Counted from the stretch's first letter, positions 34,554 through 47,099 are shown. The stretch is DNA of 64,000 bases from Lunularia cruciata (GCA_948567375.1 OX419758.1:52891001-52955000), one strand, 5' to 3'. A program made the numbers and translations. The notes: generated by a model from the sequence alone, not told the origin.

Positions 34554-35699
34554 CTTTGTTGAATCAATCCATGTACCATATCTGTTTGGAACTCAACTAG
34601 CATGCCTTGATGACCTCCTAGATGAACTCTCAACTTGATCTCCATGTGTAGGTCTAGTGTGAGACTGACCTAGCACATTTTTTTGCTCACCAACACCTAC
34701 TTGCTCCACTTGTTCTTGCTCCTCAAGAACTTGCTCTACTATAGGAGCACCTCCTTCCTCCTCATCACTTAAGTGATCAATCTCCCCCTCAACTACATCT
34801 AGGTTGGGAGACTTGACTTTGTTTGTGCAGGGAGTCTAAGCATTCTCTCCCTCCTTGAATGATCTAGATTCATTAACAGGATACATCCCTACTGACCACA
34901 ACCTTACACACTATTGGATTCCGTAACCTTTAATCTTTCACTCCACTTGCATAGCTAAGAAAAACACATTTCTTGACTTAGCATCCAACTTGGACCTATT
35001 CTCCTTAGATGTGAGTGAATATGCATCACAATTGAATCTTCAATCTACCATAATCAGCTGGTTGCTGATGCCTCAACTCATATGGTATCTTGAAGTTCAT
35101 GGCACTAGATGGAGAAATATTTACCACATATGTTGTTGTGTTTATAGCTTCAGCCCAAAACTCATTATGGAAACTTTGATCCACTCAACATACTCCATGC
35201 ATGTTCCAACGATGTCCGGTTGAGCTGCTCAGCAATACCATTATGCTATGGAGTGTAAATTGTGGTTAAGGTGGCAAGTTATCCTCTATTTTGTGCAATA
35301 TTCATGAAACTCTCTAGACACATACTCCTTATCATTGTTTGATCTTAGACACCTCACCTTCTCCTCAATCTGAGTCTCCACTTGGGTCTTCCACTTCTTG
35401 AAAGTGGCAAAGACTTCAGACTTGTGGTGCATGAAATAAATACACACAAACCTCAAGTAATCATCAATAAATGTTACATAGTAATTTTTTCTGGAGTGTG
35501 AGGGTGTAAAGGATGGTCCCCACTCATCACTATATATATACTCAAGAAGATCCTTGGAACTGTGGGTCCCCACTGCAAAAACAGATCTAGACTTAGACAT
35601 TGACTTGGCCTTGCTTTTCCCCTTTTCACCACCATTAGTCCTCCATTGAGGTCTCCCATGTTGGATAACAAAAGCATTGCCATGAGTAGAAGATAGCAC
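34554..35699 (-). pseudogene. pol: Copia element C: integrase
   Basis: At 35699-35286 the minus strand encodes the Copia integrase core with EYIYSDEWGPS (first Asp), YYVTFIDDYLRFVCIYFM, KKWKTQVETQ and RSNNDKEYVSREFHEYC (second Asp region). A decayed stretch follows to 34554 with KLDAKSRNVFFL and an acidic linker (EGEIDHLSDEEEGGAPIVEQ). No zinc-finger or protease segment is readable between here and gag, which suggests a deletion near 35710-35740. Confidence 0.85.
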
Positions 35700-35749
35700 T
35701 AAGATTGCAACAAGTTTCTATTGCAAGTCATTTGTAAGTAGAGCTGCTC

Positions 35750-36398
35750 TCACCTCTTCAAAGTAATAGTCTTTTTCTCATGGTGCAACAAAACTCGTGA
35801 AAGTGACTGATAGGATGGCCGCAAGGAGCTCAGCAAGTGCAGCACCTTCCGCTCCTCATTCAAGTCCTCTCCCAAGTTTGTCAAGTCTACTACTAGGTCA
35901 CAAAATGCATCCACATGGTCTCTAATGTTGGTCCTTGGTTTCATCTTGAATGTGATTAGTTTGAGATTGATGTACAATCTATTTGACAATTCATTCTGAT
36001 GATACTTGCACTGAAGTGCATCAAACAAGGAGGTACAATCAGAATGCTTCCCCACTTGCTTGATCACATGGGGCTGAAGGTGAAGCAAAACAGTATTCAA
36101 GGCTTGCTCTTGCATATTATCCCAATCACTTTGTCTCACATCCTTAGGTTTCTCCCTCAAGAGCTTACCCTTTACCAGTTGTTCTTGATACTCCTTTCAC
36201 CTACCATTTCTAGAACAAGTAATCCATGCAGCCATTGAACTTCACCACATCAAACTTGGGTCCACCAAGCTTCAAAGTACCCATCTTGACTTTCTTTTGC
36301 TCCACAAGTACTATTGAGGCTATTGTTACACTTAGAGACTCATCTTGAGCCCTTGAACCTTCTACCTTAAAAGTCCAATACTCAAGAGAGTGGGTCAT
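35750..36398 (-). pseudogene. gag: Copia element C: gag
   Basis: Minus-strand frames 36398-36210 (KLGGPKFDVVKFNG, the usual Copia gag start) and 36160-35750 (DWDNMQEQALNTVLLHLQPH, LYINLKLITFKMKP, VDLTNLGEDLNEERKVLHLL, LRPSYQSLSRVLL). These are the UBN2-type gag motifs of Ty1/Copia elements. A frame break lies at about 36200. Confidence 0.88.
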
Positions 36399-37984
36399 AA
36401 GACGGAAATTGTTTATAGAAGCTCCTTCAAATTCTCAACATCAACATCTAGTTGCATCAACTTGTAGTTGTGAAGATAAGCTTTCCAACACACTAAGCAG
36501 ATTATTCATCCGAGTCTTGAGTCAAAAGTTATGAAATGAATTCAAAAGAGGGGGGAGGGGGAGGTAAAACCTTGGATTCTATATCACATTCATAAGTCTT
36601 TGGGTCTTTACTTCTTGCTCTTCTTTGTCGGTCCAATAGCAAACCTTTAACTGAGGAAGAGTTTTTCCGGTATAATTACACAAACGTTAACTACAGGACT
36701 TGCTCAAGAAATCTGGATAAGGATTGTGCAAATCTTTGGACTTTTGACAGTGAATAATCAAGTAAGTAAGCAAGTACATTCACCATAAGCAATAAGCAAG
36801 TACATTCCTTGGCATGGTCGCCATCTCCTCAAGATTTCAGCTCCTACCTTCCTTTTGTTCCAACAAGAATTTGGCAGTAATGTGATAAAAATCCTTTTGA
36901 TCCTTCCTTCCACCAACTAATTCTTCTTCATTCTAGGTCAATCTTCACCAGCTCCTCCTTCACCACGGCGGAGCTATTGCTTCCAATGTTTGATCCTTCT
37001 CATCGGTAAACTTTAGGAAGAGTTGACGTATGAGGGTCCTTGTCTACCTTTCACACTTGCTTGCATTGTCCTTCCAAGGCCTGGACGTCCTGCTAGCCTT
37101 TCACTAAACATCTTTGATGTCTTCATGACGAGTAAGTTGAGTATATGGCTTCACAACAATCATCTAGAGGTGCTAAAAACCTTCTCAAGGCTTGATCACT
37201 TTGTTTCTCACAAATTGCAAGGAGTGATATTCACCTGCTTTGACAAGGTCAAACTACAATCACAACCTAGTTTTCAGTTAATGAACTGCCTACTACAAAG
37301 GCTCAAAGTAGAAATTTATGTCTCCACATCCTTCTGTTGTCCATTTTTTTAATCACTCTTTATAGTTATACTCCAACTACTAATCCACTGACTATTCAAA
37401 TAAAGAGTTGCCTTATCTTTAACATCAGCGGAAGAAGTTCTTGTAAACTCAATATTGCTTGATTGCATTCCACAAATGCAGATCATACAATGAGTCACGG
37501 GGCAAAAATAAAGACTATGAATTCTCTTTTCTTCTTTCACCTCTTGACTCCTCCAACACTTCTCCTCTATGCACTAGTGAGAAAAGTCTAGTCAACTCCA
37601 TAGTGCAATAGCACTAGGAGCAGGAGGAGTAGCAAGGGAAGAGGATCTATCCATCTTAGCAACAATCAATTGGATCCTCCTAATACCTCATCTCCACATG
37701 CCAAATTTCTCCTCCTATCTGCAAAAATCCCTTCACTTCCACTCCACATCCTCTCTTTTCCTTCCTTGTGTCTCACTCCCTCCTTGTCAAATGCTAATCA
37801 AGCAACTCCCGCTTGAGAATGTCGTTTTGAGGTTGGCTACCCTCCTCCTCGTCTTGTTGACTACATCAATGTATGAATGTTGGAGAATCATTTGTGACCA
37901 TTGTGGGAATGAAGCAAATAAGAAGGTTAAGGGAGGGATTGAAAGGAAGCAATCTGAAAGCTATATGCACTGCTGATCTTGCCG
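36399..37984 (-). other. Copia element C leader, unusually long
   Basis: About 1.6 kb between gag and the primer site has no recognisable protein. It contains a purine run (GGGGGGAGGGGGAGG-like) near 36551 and several decayed short frames. A small unrelated insertion within it cannot be excluded. Confidence 0.5.
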
Positions 37985-37997
37985 CTCTAATAACAAT
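37985..37997 (-). promoter_or_regulatory. Copia element C primer-binding site
   Basis: On the minus strand TTGTTATTAGAGC lies directly after the 5' LTR. It matches TTGGTATCAGAGC (initiator tRNA-Met) at 11 of 13 bases. Confidence 0.75.
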
Positions 37998-38212
37998 TGT
38001 TAAAAAAATTGACAAGAATTACAACAACATGAAGATTACAAGTGAGCTCACACATCACATAAGAATTGCAGGAATTCTTTACTGACCAAGGCTCTTGTCA
38101 TATGCAAGTCCAGTACTACCTCCTTCTCACAGTCCACTCTCACTATCAACCTGAGAGTGAGCCAAAATCCTGAATATAGGGTAACCCTAAGGCATAAGAG
38201 TAAAACCTAACA
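37998..38212 (-). mobile_element. Copia element C, 5' LTR
   Basis: 215 bp, TGTTAAAAAAATTG ... CCTAACA on the plus strand, with AGAGT following at 38213-38217. It pairs with 15771-16027. Confidence 0.9.
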
Positions 38213-39180
38213 AGAGTGACGCATTTGCAAGGTGCATTGATAAAATATCATTGCACAATCCACTACCTTCTTGGTGAACATGTGCTCAAAGAAAAAATAC
38301 GATTGAAAATTACATATATATTCTTACTTGATTTGAATATCTCAGGAGGTTTAGAACAATATCCCTATGGGCAGGATCATGATAGCTATGAACTGCTCAC
38401 CCATTCTTGGAATCCTTTAGAATGCTGAACAGATGGGCTAGTAAGTCTACTAGTTTCTTGGCATCGAGTAATTGAGAATTCCACCACAATCCACCCTCTA
38501 CACTTGCATCTTTACCTAGTACTTCCCTTTAATGACTTTACATCCATCGATGTAGAATTCCTTTCATGCCAAGTTGATCTCAAATGGATCCTATTTGATT
38601 TCTTGCCCTATCTCAATGGATAAGTAGGACTAGTTCCACAATAGGAACAACAATCCTTTACTTTTTAGGAATGCCTTTCTACCATACATCTCCCAAATGT
38701 CCATTTTTAGAAATTTCAAGTTTAAATGTGGATCTCTTCCCCAAACTCTACCTATAACTATTTGTGGTTGAGCCATGGTGCTAGTCAGGAAGTTTATGCC
38801 TTGGGACCTACTCTTACCTTTGGATTCTACTTTGCACTCTCTTTACTCCACAAAACCTATTGCACTCTTCTTTGCTAGATACGCTCAAAGGTGCAAAAGC
38901 AAATGTGGACCAAAAAGAGGATTGGCTCTCAGATACATCTACTTTTGCTTGTCCTTTGCATGCATGGGTAGTTGGCTGATTTGTGTCTATCATTTCCACA
39001 TCTTCTTGATTGAAAACAACATGTTCTCTATTGCTGGCTCTTCCCAAGAATTGTTGAGGTTTTGAAAGGTCTATCTTTTCATCATATTGGGTACTTTCTT
39101 GAAACAATACTTCAAAAGGTGTTCTAGCTTCCACACATGAAATTACCAGCCATTGTTGTACCATGTGCCAGCCAGCCATT
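38213..39180 (-). pseudogene. element D, 5' part of the coiled-coil ORF
   Basis: Just right of the Copia LTR the minus strand reads CAMIFYQCTLQMRHS, which continues in frame into EPHYLIPF at 15750. Further upstream (39179-38814) is an open frame with DLSKPQQFLGRASNREHV and NREHVVFNQEDVEMIDTNQP. It is of unknown family and may be the N-terminal part of D or another element. Between them the frames are broken. The right limit of D is not resolved. Confidence 0.45.
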
Positions 39181-39198
39181 GTTGGCTAGCACATGGTA
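39159..39198. repeat. hairpin at the right of element D
   Basis: TACCATGTGCCAGCCAGCCA (39159-39178) pairs with TGGCTAGCACATGGTA (39183-39198) around a tiny loop. CCAGCCATTGTTG is also repeated directly just before it. It could be an element end or a small foldback insertion. Confidence 0.7.
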
Positions 39199-39204
39199 CT
39201 TCAT

Positions 39205-40298
39205 ATCCTATTCCAAATGGCCGATGAGCCTGTCATTTCATTCCAAGGATCACTCTTCAAAATGCCTTTGCACAAGAAATCCATTCCTTTGGAGTTGTAA
39301 CTCCAAAAGCTAATGTCTCTCCTATGTACTTTGAATCAAGGATAAAGATGTTAAAATAAAAAAACTTAACAACTTAAAAATTTCCAAGTACCAAAATTGC
39401 CTTGGTCATGGAATCAAACTCTGAATTTGATTTTGCTTTTGCTACATATGGGATAAAGAGATAATCAATGAAATGGTTGCATGAAGAAAATTTGAAATAA
39501 AGTAGAAACCAACTTGACTTATTTTTGCTACAAGGATATTAAAGGTGGAGTAGTCAAGAATTTTATTTCATTACAACTCTAGAGGTTGTATCTGGTACTA
39601 AGTTTAAAAATTTGTATGTATTGATACAAAGTTTCAAAATAGCTTGGAGAAGTCTTATCCATTTAGTGGTTTTTGACTTCTTTATCAAGAAGTGAACTTT
39701 GTTATTTCCTTATAACCAAATATTATCTTGTTTGCCTAATCTCCTAGTATCAATGACCATGTAAGCATTTTAAGGGGTAGGCAAGATATCTTATAATATT
39801 ACTTGACTGATTACAGACATATTTCAAGCTTGTGATTGCTTAGATATTCTTTGATATTTCTATAATATAACATTGTTCAAAAATAATAATATTGCAGACA
39901 TGATTGAGTTTGGATGCTTATGTTTTATGATTTTTGTATGTTCAATGATATATAACCCTTCTAAAAGACTTAACATGCCAATTAGTTTAGGTTGTATAGA
40001 GAGGTTCAAACTTAACAACATTCAAGTGCACATGGACATATATAAATGTTATGTGGATTGATTTCTTCTAAAATACATTCACATCATCTAAATTTTAGGA
40101 ATATACCTCTTAACTTGAGATGCTTTTATATTCCTCTACCTACTTATGAGGACATGCATCAAATCATCCTTAAGAGCACATTTGACATTATTATCAACAT
40201 ATAACTGTCTTGTATACGTAAAAATATATTTCTTACCTAAATTTAGTATATAGAATGACTCAAGTGGAACTTAATAAACTTAAGTATTGCTATTATAG
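39205..40298. other. AT-rich spacer, nothing recognised
   Basis: No domain, RNA gene or terminus seen. Short frames only. Confidence 0.5.
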
Positions 40299-40890
40299 TG
40301 TTCTAAGGACAAGAGAACCCCAAGAGAGACTCATGAGAAGAAATACAAGAGAAACACAAGGCTTCATCCCTCAATACTCTGATTCCCCAAAGGAGCATCT
40401 TGTCTTATTATATAGCAAAGAGGATCTACTCAAAGGGAGCTCAACCCTTGGATTAGACACATAGAATGGTGACATGTCAGCAAGCTCTAAATTTAGGTTA
40501 GTTGCCATGGGTGACAATCTTGTCTTATTTGGCTGGTCAAACAAGTTTCACCAAAGATAATCTTTGGGGAGTCTTCATATAAGAAACTCAAAATAGCATT
40601 GGTGAGACACCATTGGAAAGATCTCAATGAGACAAATAGGGGAGAGAAAGTAACACTTTTTTCCCCTAAGGAAAATTATATACTTTATTTTTTGAGGCCT
40701 AATTCATCTATTTAGACCTCCAAAATTGGCTCCAATGTGTTTAGGATGTTTTTAACCTCTACCCTATTTAGTGAAATGGCTCTTTTGGTGACACCTCTAT
40801 TTGATCTACTTAGGCCATCATATATAACATCACTCAAGATATTACCAAGCCAATTTCCATCTCTAGATAATATGTCTAGCTAATGGTATT
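40299..40890 (-). mobile_element. chromovirus F, 3' LTR
   Basis: It begins TGTTCTAAGGAC and matches 60548 onward (TGTTCATAGTC) through shared blocks such as CCCCAAAGGAGCA, GACATGTCAGCAA, GGCTGGTCAAACAAG, TTTTTGAGGCCTA and TATGTCTAGCTA. The right limit is where the two copies diverge, near 40890. It lies downstream of the F integrase in F's (minus) orientation, as a 3' LTR should. Confidence 0.75.
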
Positions 40891-40929
40891 ATAAACTTTC
40901 CACATTTTAAGATGCAATGTCCTTTGTTG

Positions 40930-42487
40930 TGAAGTTATTGCTCAAAAGATTTCACTAACACTGATGCATTGGTCAAGTTAGTAGTTGGCTCCCATGTTAT
41001 CTCATACAATGGGTACTCTTTCCAATATACAAGATTTCACATGCAGATGGCAAGTATCACAAATGTGTTTTAGGAGAATGCATTCAACTTCATATTCCTC
41101 CATTCCGTCAATGAGTGTTAGATAAGGTCTAACCTCTTGTATGGAAGGAAAGTGGGGCAATTTGGGTGCATATCTATGTTAGAAAACATGGAACATTATA
41201 TGGATCTTCATGTGTAGTCATAGCATGAGGTGATAGACCATTACACCAATTTGATGGAGGATAGAGAAAGGCCCAATAAAATGAGATTTGAGCTTACAAG
41301 GGCCAACTTATGTAAGGTTGATTGTGGACAACCACACTTGATCCCCAACTCTAAACTCCATGCTATTATGATATGCATGTGCATATTTTTTTTCCAATTT
41401 GGATTGATTTGCAACCTATGCTTGGCGTTCTCCACACCCTATTAGATTTTGGAAACAAAAGTGTTGACATCATCAACTTTTGTAATCATTGGGCGGATCT
41501 TTAAAAGCTTGAAGATGTCAAAGGGTGTTCTCTATACATGAGGAAGAATGGTGTGACTTAGGTAGATGCATTTACTAAATTTTTATAGGCAAATAGGCAA
41601 ATTACACCAATGTAAATAAGGTATCCTACCTTACTTTCTCCTCTAAAGTGAAGCCCTAGATCATGTCTTCAATAATGCAATTTGTATGCTCTATTTGTCC
41701 ATTGATTTGTAGATGGGATGCCATGGACACAACAAGTTTGGTTTTGAAGATACCAAAGAGTGTTCTCTAAAACAAACTAGTGACTTGAGTGCCAATCAGT
41801 AATGAGCATACGTGATAAGCCATAGTGAGAAAAGATTACAAATAAGTACAATTGAGCAAATTGTGGAGTAATCACATCCTTGGTTGTAGGATATATATGA
41901 ATCATTTTGCTTAGTTGGTATAAAAAGGCTACAATGGAGTCAAACCCTAAGGTGATCTTGGGCAATTCACAAACTAGATCCATATTGATCTACTCCAAAC
42001 ATTGTGTAAGAGTAGGGAGAGGTTGAAGGAATCATGTGAGAGCTTGATAAGAGGCTTTATTTTGTTGATAGAGTAGGAAGCTTGAATGTACTCTATCATA
42101 TTGTTGCTCATCTTGGGCCATCTTGGGCTAATAATAATGGCATTTGACTACATCTAAGGTCTTGTCTACTCCAACGTGACATGCAATGAGAAAATTATGA
42201 CATTCTGCTAGGATGGTGGTTCTTAGGTCTAAGGCATCTGAGATCCTTGACTTGCCATCATGAAAGATGAGTCCTTGGGTATTGCTTACGCCTTTGGATG
42301 ATTGAGCTCCTACAATATATGGGTCAAGAATCCTGGGCCAGAATTCTAGGTTCATCTTGACCTCTACCACTCTATTGTTTGCCATAAACATTTGGATAAA
42401 TGCATCTACAAGTTTCTTCTTGCTTTCCATATATGGGATTGTCATATTGAATTATTGTCTCCACTTTGCACAACAAATCTATCAATG
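40930..42487 (-). pseudogene. pol: chromovirus F: integrase and chromodomain
   Basis: Minus strand. H2C2-type region with ECHNFLIACHVGVDKT and DVVKCHYY (to 42128). Core with DLVCELPKITLGFDSIVAF, KMIHIYPTTKDVITPQFAQL and SHYGLSRMLITDW (41983-41777). C-terminal YAHAYHNSMEFRVGDQVWL and IGPFSILHQIGVMVYHLML (about 41350-41230). Then a chromodomain-like segment beginning EYEVECILLKHICDTC (about 41100-40940). Many stops. E2 separates it from the RNase H at 45753. Confidence 0.8.
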
Positions 42488-42735
42488 GGATATGTGGTAC
42501 CCACATTTTTGTTTTTTTCTTAGTTTTGAAGAAGAAGTGAACAGATGAAGTCGTATTGCGTTTGTATGGCATCAAAAGGTAAAGAATGGTGTATTTGGGT
42601 TATAACCCAAGGTAAAGTGACTTTGTGTCAGAAGACAAAGTACTCGGATTGGTCCTGTCAGCATTCAACCCGAAGTAAGGAGGCTTCGGCTTAGGGGCAC
42701 TCAACCCAAGGCGAGGACAATGTAACAAATTTCCT

Positions 42736-44970
42736 TTGGGGTTAGACATTCAAGAAAGTACGTGCTTCCATCAATGCACGGGACAAATGGTGTGGAATTT
42801 GCAGGACAAGTTGCCTCCACACTACATTGTGCCGTTTGCAGCCCATTTCTACTTGGGATTAAATTTGTTGAATGCGGCAAAAAGACACAAGATGGTGTCG
42901 CATTTCCATCCCAACTTAAGAAGAAATGTTGATGCGGAGGAGCAGCAATACATTTTGCAGATCAGAAGCAGTGACAAGTACTACGTGTAGACGGGGCAGA
43001 GCATGCGATTGAAGGTGAATGCTTTGAAGTTGAAGAAGAGAAGTCAACTAGAAGAAGAAGAAGTAGCGGCGATGAGACCTCAGAAGACCAAGAAAGTAAA
43101 CCCAAGGAAGGACCTGGTGGTAATTGCATCATGCGGAGAAGAATCAAAAGGGAAAGCCAAGTACAAGTCAGAAGACTCAAAGAGAGAGGAAGAACCTGAA
43201 CTCACATTGTAGAGTGGTGAAGCAAGTAGGGAGAGTGAAGATGGAGTGGAGATGCAGCCAGTACCAAAGGAAGAAGAGTGAAAGTTGGAGATAACCCGAG
43301 ACAAGAAGATGAAGGAAGAGAAGGAAGAGAAGAGGGTGATCATTCAGAGAGGTGTCTGCTCCAGAAAGGTGATGTGTGAGGTAGGGCCAAGTAGAAGAAG
43401 AGAAATGGAGAGTGGAAGTTCAGGGAGCAAAGAATCCATTCCAATAAGGTGACTACGGCTGAGAAGAAGAGTGTCAAGTGAAGAAGAAGCAAAGAAGGAG
43501 AAAAGCCTACAAGCCAAAGTGAATGAGAGCAAAGAGTAGAGTATTTGTGGGAGATTGTTTGCCTATTGTTAATGAAGTTGGAGGAGAAGAAGATAGTAGA
43601 AGAAGATAACCCGAGACAAGAAGATGAAGTTCCAGAGAAGGAAGAGAAGAGGGTGATCATTCAGAGAGGTGTCCGCTCTAGAAGAAAGGCAACTTGTGAG
43701 GTAGGGCCAAGTAGAAGAAGAGAAATGGAGAGTGGAAGTTTAGGGAGCAAAGAATCCATTCCAATAAGGCGACTACGGCTGAGAAGAAGAGTATCAAGTG
43801 AAGAAGAAGCAAAGAAGGAGAAAAGCCTACAAGCCAAAGTGAATGAGAGCAAAGAGTGGAGTATTTGTGGGAGATTGTATGCCCGTTGTTAATGAAGTTG
43901 GGGGAGAAGAAGAGAGAAATGCAGTTAGAGTGTCCAGAGGTAAAGACTGTGTTGCAAGTGTTGGCAAATTTAGAAGAAGAGAACTTGGAGTTGAAGAAGA
44001 TCATAACCCAAGGAGAGGAGTAGAAGGAAGTACTACAAGTAGATGTAGTAGTACAAAACCAAGTAATTGAGAATTTAAAGAAGGAAGTGGAAAGTAAAGC
44101 AAGAGTAATAGAGCAGAATGCCATAGTGAGAGTAAGATAGATAGTTGAGTATGAAATCCTGAAACAACAGTTTGCTGATTCACGATTAGAAATCATCCAT
44201 GCTATGGCAAAAGTAGCAAAGAAGGAGCAAGGGCTGAATAGAGTGATGGAGAGTGTAGAAGAGAAGAAGCAACTCTGGCAAAGAGAGTTGACAACAAGAT
44301 TTAGAGAGGAAGAAAGATTAAGGGAGTTACTTTGTAATTTGGAAAAGAAGATTCCTCAAAAGGAGAAGGAGAAGGAGAAAGAGATTGTGAAAGCCAAATT
44401 TGAGGCGATGTATAAGGAAGATTGGCAGGCAGGTCGAGAACATGAGAGAAGGATGAGGCTTGAGCCACTAAAGGAGATCATAGTAAAGATGATGTGATAT
44501 TGAGTATAGAAGCCAGTGTGAGGATTGAAGAAACTAGATTGCATGAGTTAAGGTTGTTGGTGCAAGAGACAATGAGAAGAAATGTGAAGGATAAAGATTT
44601 GAATGCTTTGCTGATTGGTCTTAGAACTTGTGTAGATAGGAAGATATTGGAAGTGGAGGATAATATCACAATTGGATTAGATTTAGTTAAGTTAGAGATA
44701 TAAACTTTGGAAGGATGTAAGAGCAAAGCCCAAAGTAGATGAGATAGGAGTACAGATATCTTTGGAGTTACCATTGGAGATATTAGAGAAGAGTGGGCTG
44801 GGAGATAAAGAATTAGAAAGGTTACCCATGAAAGGAAGGGTAGATCAAGAAGTAGAAGTGTTAGAATTGGTAGAAGAATTAGTAGTTGTGAAACCTAAGG
44901 ATAGAGTAGTGTGTGAGGTTACTTCAAGATTGCAAGCCAAGGACAAAGTAGACATTGGATTGGAGTAGTA
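42736..44970 (+). pseudogene. E2 coiled-coil ORF, broken
   Basis: Frame pieces parallel to E1. CFHQCTGQMVWNLQDKLPPH and YIVPFAAHFYLGLNLL (42760-42870), acidic and Ser/Arg-rich middle (43003-43540), then the coiled coil (EYEILKQQFADSRLEIIHAM at about 44150, ETRLHELRLLVQETMRR, RTCVDRKILEVEDNI at about 44625) and the terminal VDIGLE with stops TAG TAA at 44969. Several stops and frameshifts. The long frames on the minus strand here (for example 43678-44196) are antisense shadows. Confidence 0.75.
43291..43910 (+). repeat. tandem duplication inside E2
   Basis: The block beginning ATAACCCGAGACAAGAAGAT at 43291 recurs at 43606, and nearly all that follows to AATGAAGTTGG is repeated (about 43291-43590 and 43606-43910, period about 315). 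E1 has one copy, so the duplication is private to E2. Confidence 0.9.
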
Positions 44971-45752
44971 ACAATTTTGAGATTTGAGAGGCAGATATGA
45001 AGAGATCTTTAGGTAGGGAAAGTTGTTATAGAACGGTATAGTTGTTAGATAACTACAGAAGAGCTTCATTTTTTAAAGGTGACATTTGCAGTTTGTTGTT
45101 GTTCAATGCTCATAATTTATGAGAATAGATAAAGTGAAGTGTTGTAATGCAGTGCTCATAACTTGAGCTTGATTTCGAGTATTAGTGTTGCGTGTGTGTT
45201 TGTGAGTGTTTGGAGAATTCTGTAGTGCAAATTTGTGTGTATTGGATGTTGGATTCTGCATTTTGATCTTCATTCTGTGTGTTTGATCTTGAGTGAAGTG
45301 CAATTAGAGCAATGCCTTGATAGATCTGAGAGGAATTGTAATGTTGGTAATATTCTACATTTGTGAGTGTAACGTAGTGTTGACGTGAAGCAATTTTGAT
45401 TGAGGAAGTTGTGCCTTCAGTGGAGGGGTGGAACACAATTCTAAGGTGAAGTCATTTTGCAGTGAAGTGCCATTTTTAGGAGAGATTGAATCATCACAAT
45501 CAAGATTTTTTGGAAAGATTTGATGGAGTTGTGATTAAGTGTGACATTTTTGTGTGAAGAGATTGTGAGTCAATGCTTTTTACTCTCTTCAGGGTGTGGT
45601 TTCTACCTGAGAGACTAAAGAAGAAATTAAGAAGAACCACATTTGTGACATTTGACTTTGTATTTGACCAATTCTGAATAGTATCTCTACGGGAACAAAC
45701 TTTACTTACCTAATTACCACAAAAGTGATATTTGCCAAGTTGTCACAAGATA

Positions 45753-46930
45753 GATCGTTTTGTGTCTTGAGGTAGACCAGAGGTTTGTGATCTATCTCCA
45801 CTACAAATGCTTCCTCACCAAGATAGTGCTTCCAATGCTTGGTTGCAAGGACAATAGCCAACTCATCTCATTTGGTGGTATGATAGTTGCACTCTACCAA
45901 TGATAGCTTTTAAGAGAAATATGCAACTTGGTGCAATTCATCATTCTATTCTTATCATAGGAGTACTTCTATTGCAACATGTACTACATCTATAGCCAAC
46001 TTGATTGGACATTTTAGATCATACTATTTCAAAATTGGTGCATGTAGTAATGCATCTTTCTTTTCATGAAAGGCCAATTCCTCTATGGTTCTCCACATCC
46101 ACTTCTTCTTCTTTCCAAGTAGTTTTCTTAGTAGTTGTGTAACCTTGGAGAAGTCCTTGACAAATTGATGATACAACCCTTTCAATCCCAAGAAACTCTT
46201 GAGTTGAGTTTGATCTTCTAGAGAACTCAATTTTTGAATGACCTCTATTTGATCAATTACAAATTGGATACCTTTTACACTTACACTATGCCCCAAATAA
46301 TCTACTTCAGACTTACCAAACTTGCACCTCAAGACTTTGGCATACAATTGGTTCTATTGCAGAATCTAGAGGAATTTTTGTAGATGTTGCTTGTGTTCCT
46401 TCATTGTCTTGTTGTAGACTAAGATATAATCAAGGGATTAATAATAGAGTTATCCAAATATGGATGAATATGTTATCTATCAAACTCATGAAAGTGGTTG
46501 GTGCATTGGTGAGGCCAAATGGCATCACAAGGCATTCAAAGTGACCTTACCTTCTTTGAATGGCAATTTTGTGTACTTATTCCTTTGTAATCATGATTTG
46601 GTTATAACCACTCTATAGATCAAGTTTGGTGAAGTGTTTTGCCCCCATTGAGTTGATTAAATAGGTCATCCATGCAAGGTAATGGGTATTTGTACTTCAC
46701 CATTTGTTGATTTAGGTTTTGGTAGTCAATGCACATGTACATTGTATTGTCTTTCTTCACAAATAGGACAAGAGCTCCATGTGGTGATACATTGGGTTAG
46801 ATAAACTCTTCCTAGAACATATCCTTGATTTGAGCCTTGCATTCCTCCAACTCATGAGTTGATAGTCTATACGGGGCTTTACAAGGAGGTGTCTTCCCAA
46901 CAAGTATCTCAATTTGAGATTAAATCATCA
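45753..46930 (-). pseudogene. pol: chromovirus F: reverse transcriptase and RNase H
   Basis: Minus strand: decayed RT pieces (46930-46350), then CKFGKSEVDYLGHSVSVKGI, KSFLGLKGLYHQFVKDFSKV and WMWRTIEELAFHEKKDALL (46347-46024). These are the RT thumb/connection. RNase H follows down to DHKPLVYLKTQNDLS at about 45760, where E2 interrupts. The YIDD region is not cleanly readable. Confidence 0.8.
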
Positions 46931-47099
46931 AGAAAGACATCTTGAAACTCACTGACTACATCTTTCAAATTCTCAAGAATTTATCTATCAAGTTTTGCAC
47001 TCTGCACTTCTCTTATTAGACCCATGAAAAATATATCTATCTTATTGATAGCTATTGTCCTTATGACATAGAGAGGTAATTTTTGCTTTTGTGATCTTT
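46931..47099 (-). pseudogene. chromovirus F: protease-RT linker
   Basis: Minus-strand text with VVSEFQDVFLDDL at about 46950, the usual segment before Ty3/Gypsy RT. It ends at the left border of element G. Confidence 0.55.

Larger units (their letters stand above)
42493..45747 (+). mobile_element. element E2 (second copy of family E)
   Basis: It starts TGTGGTACCCACATTTTTG and ends GCCAAGTTGTCACA. GGATA precedes and AGATA follows, a 4-of-5 match to a target duplication. It is inserted, opposite in orientation to its host, between RNase H and integrase of chromovirus F. 3255 bp. Compared with E1 it lacks roughly the first 150 codons of the ORF and has an internal tandem duplication. A TTTTTTAAAGG box lies near 45071, about 680 bp before the end. 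Confidence 0.8.

Noticed and set aside
42481-42492. Perfect target duplication for E2
   Set aside because: Flanks GGATA and AGATA differ at one base. Treated as a decayed duplication.
43678-44196. 172-codon minus-strand Ser/Phe/Leu-rich frame, at first suggestive of a membrane protein
   Set aside because: Antisense of the E2 coiled-coil ORF.
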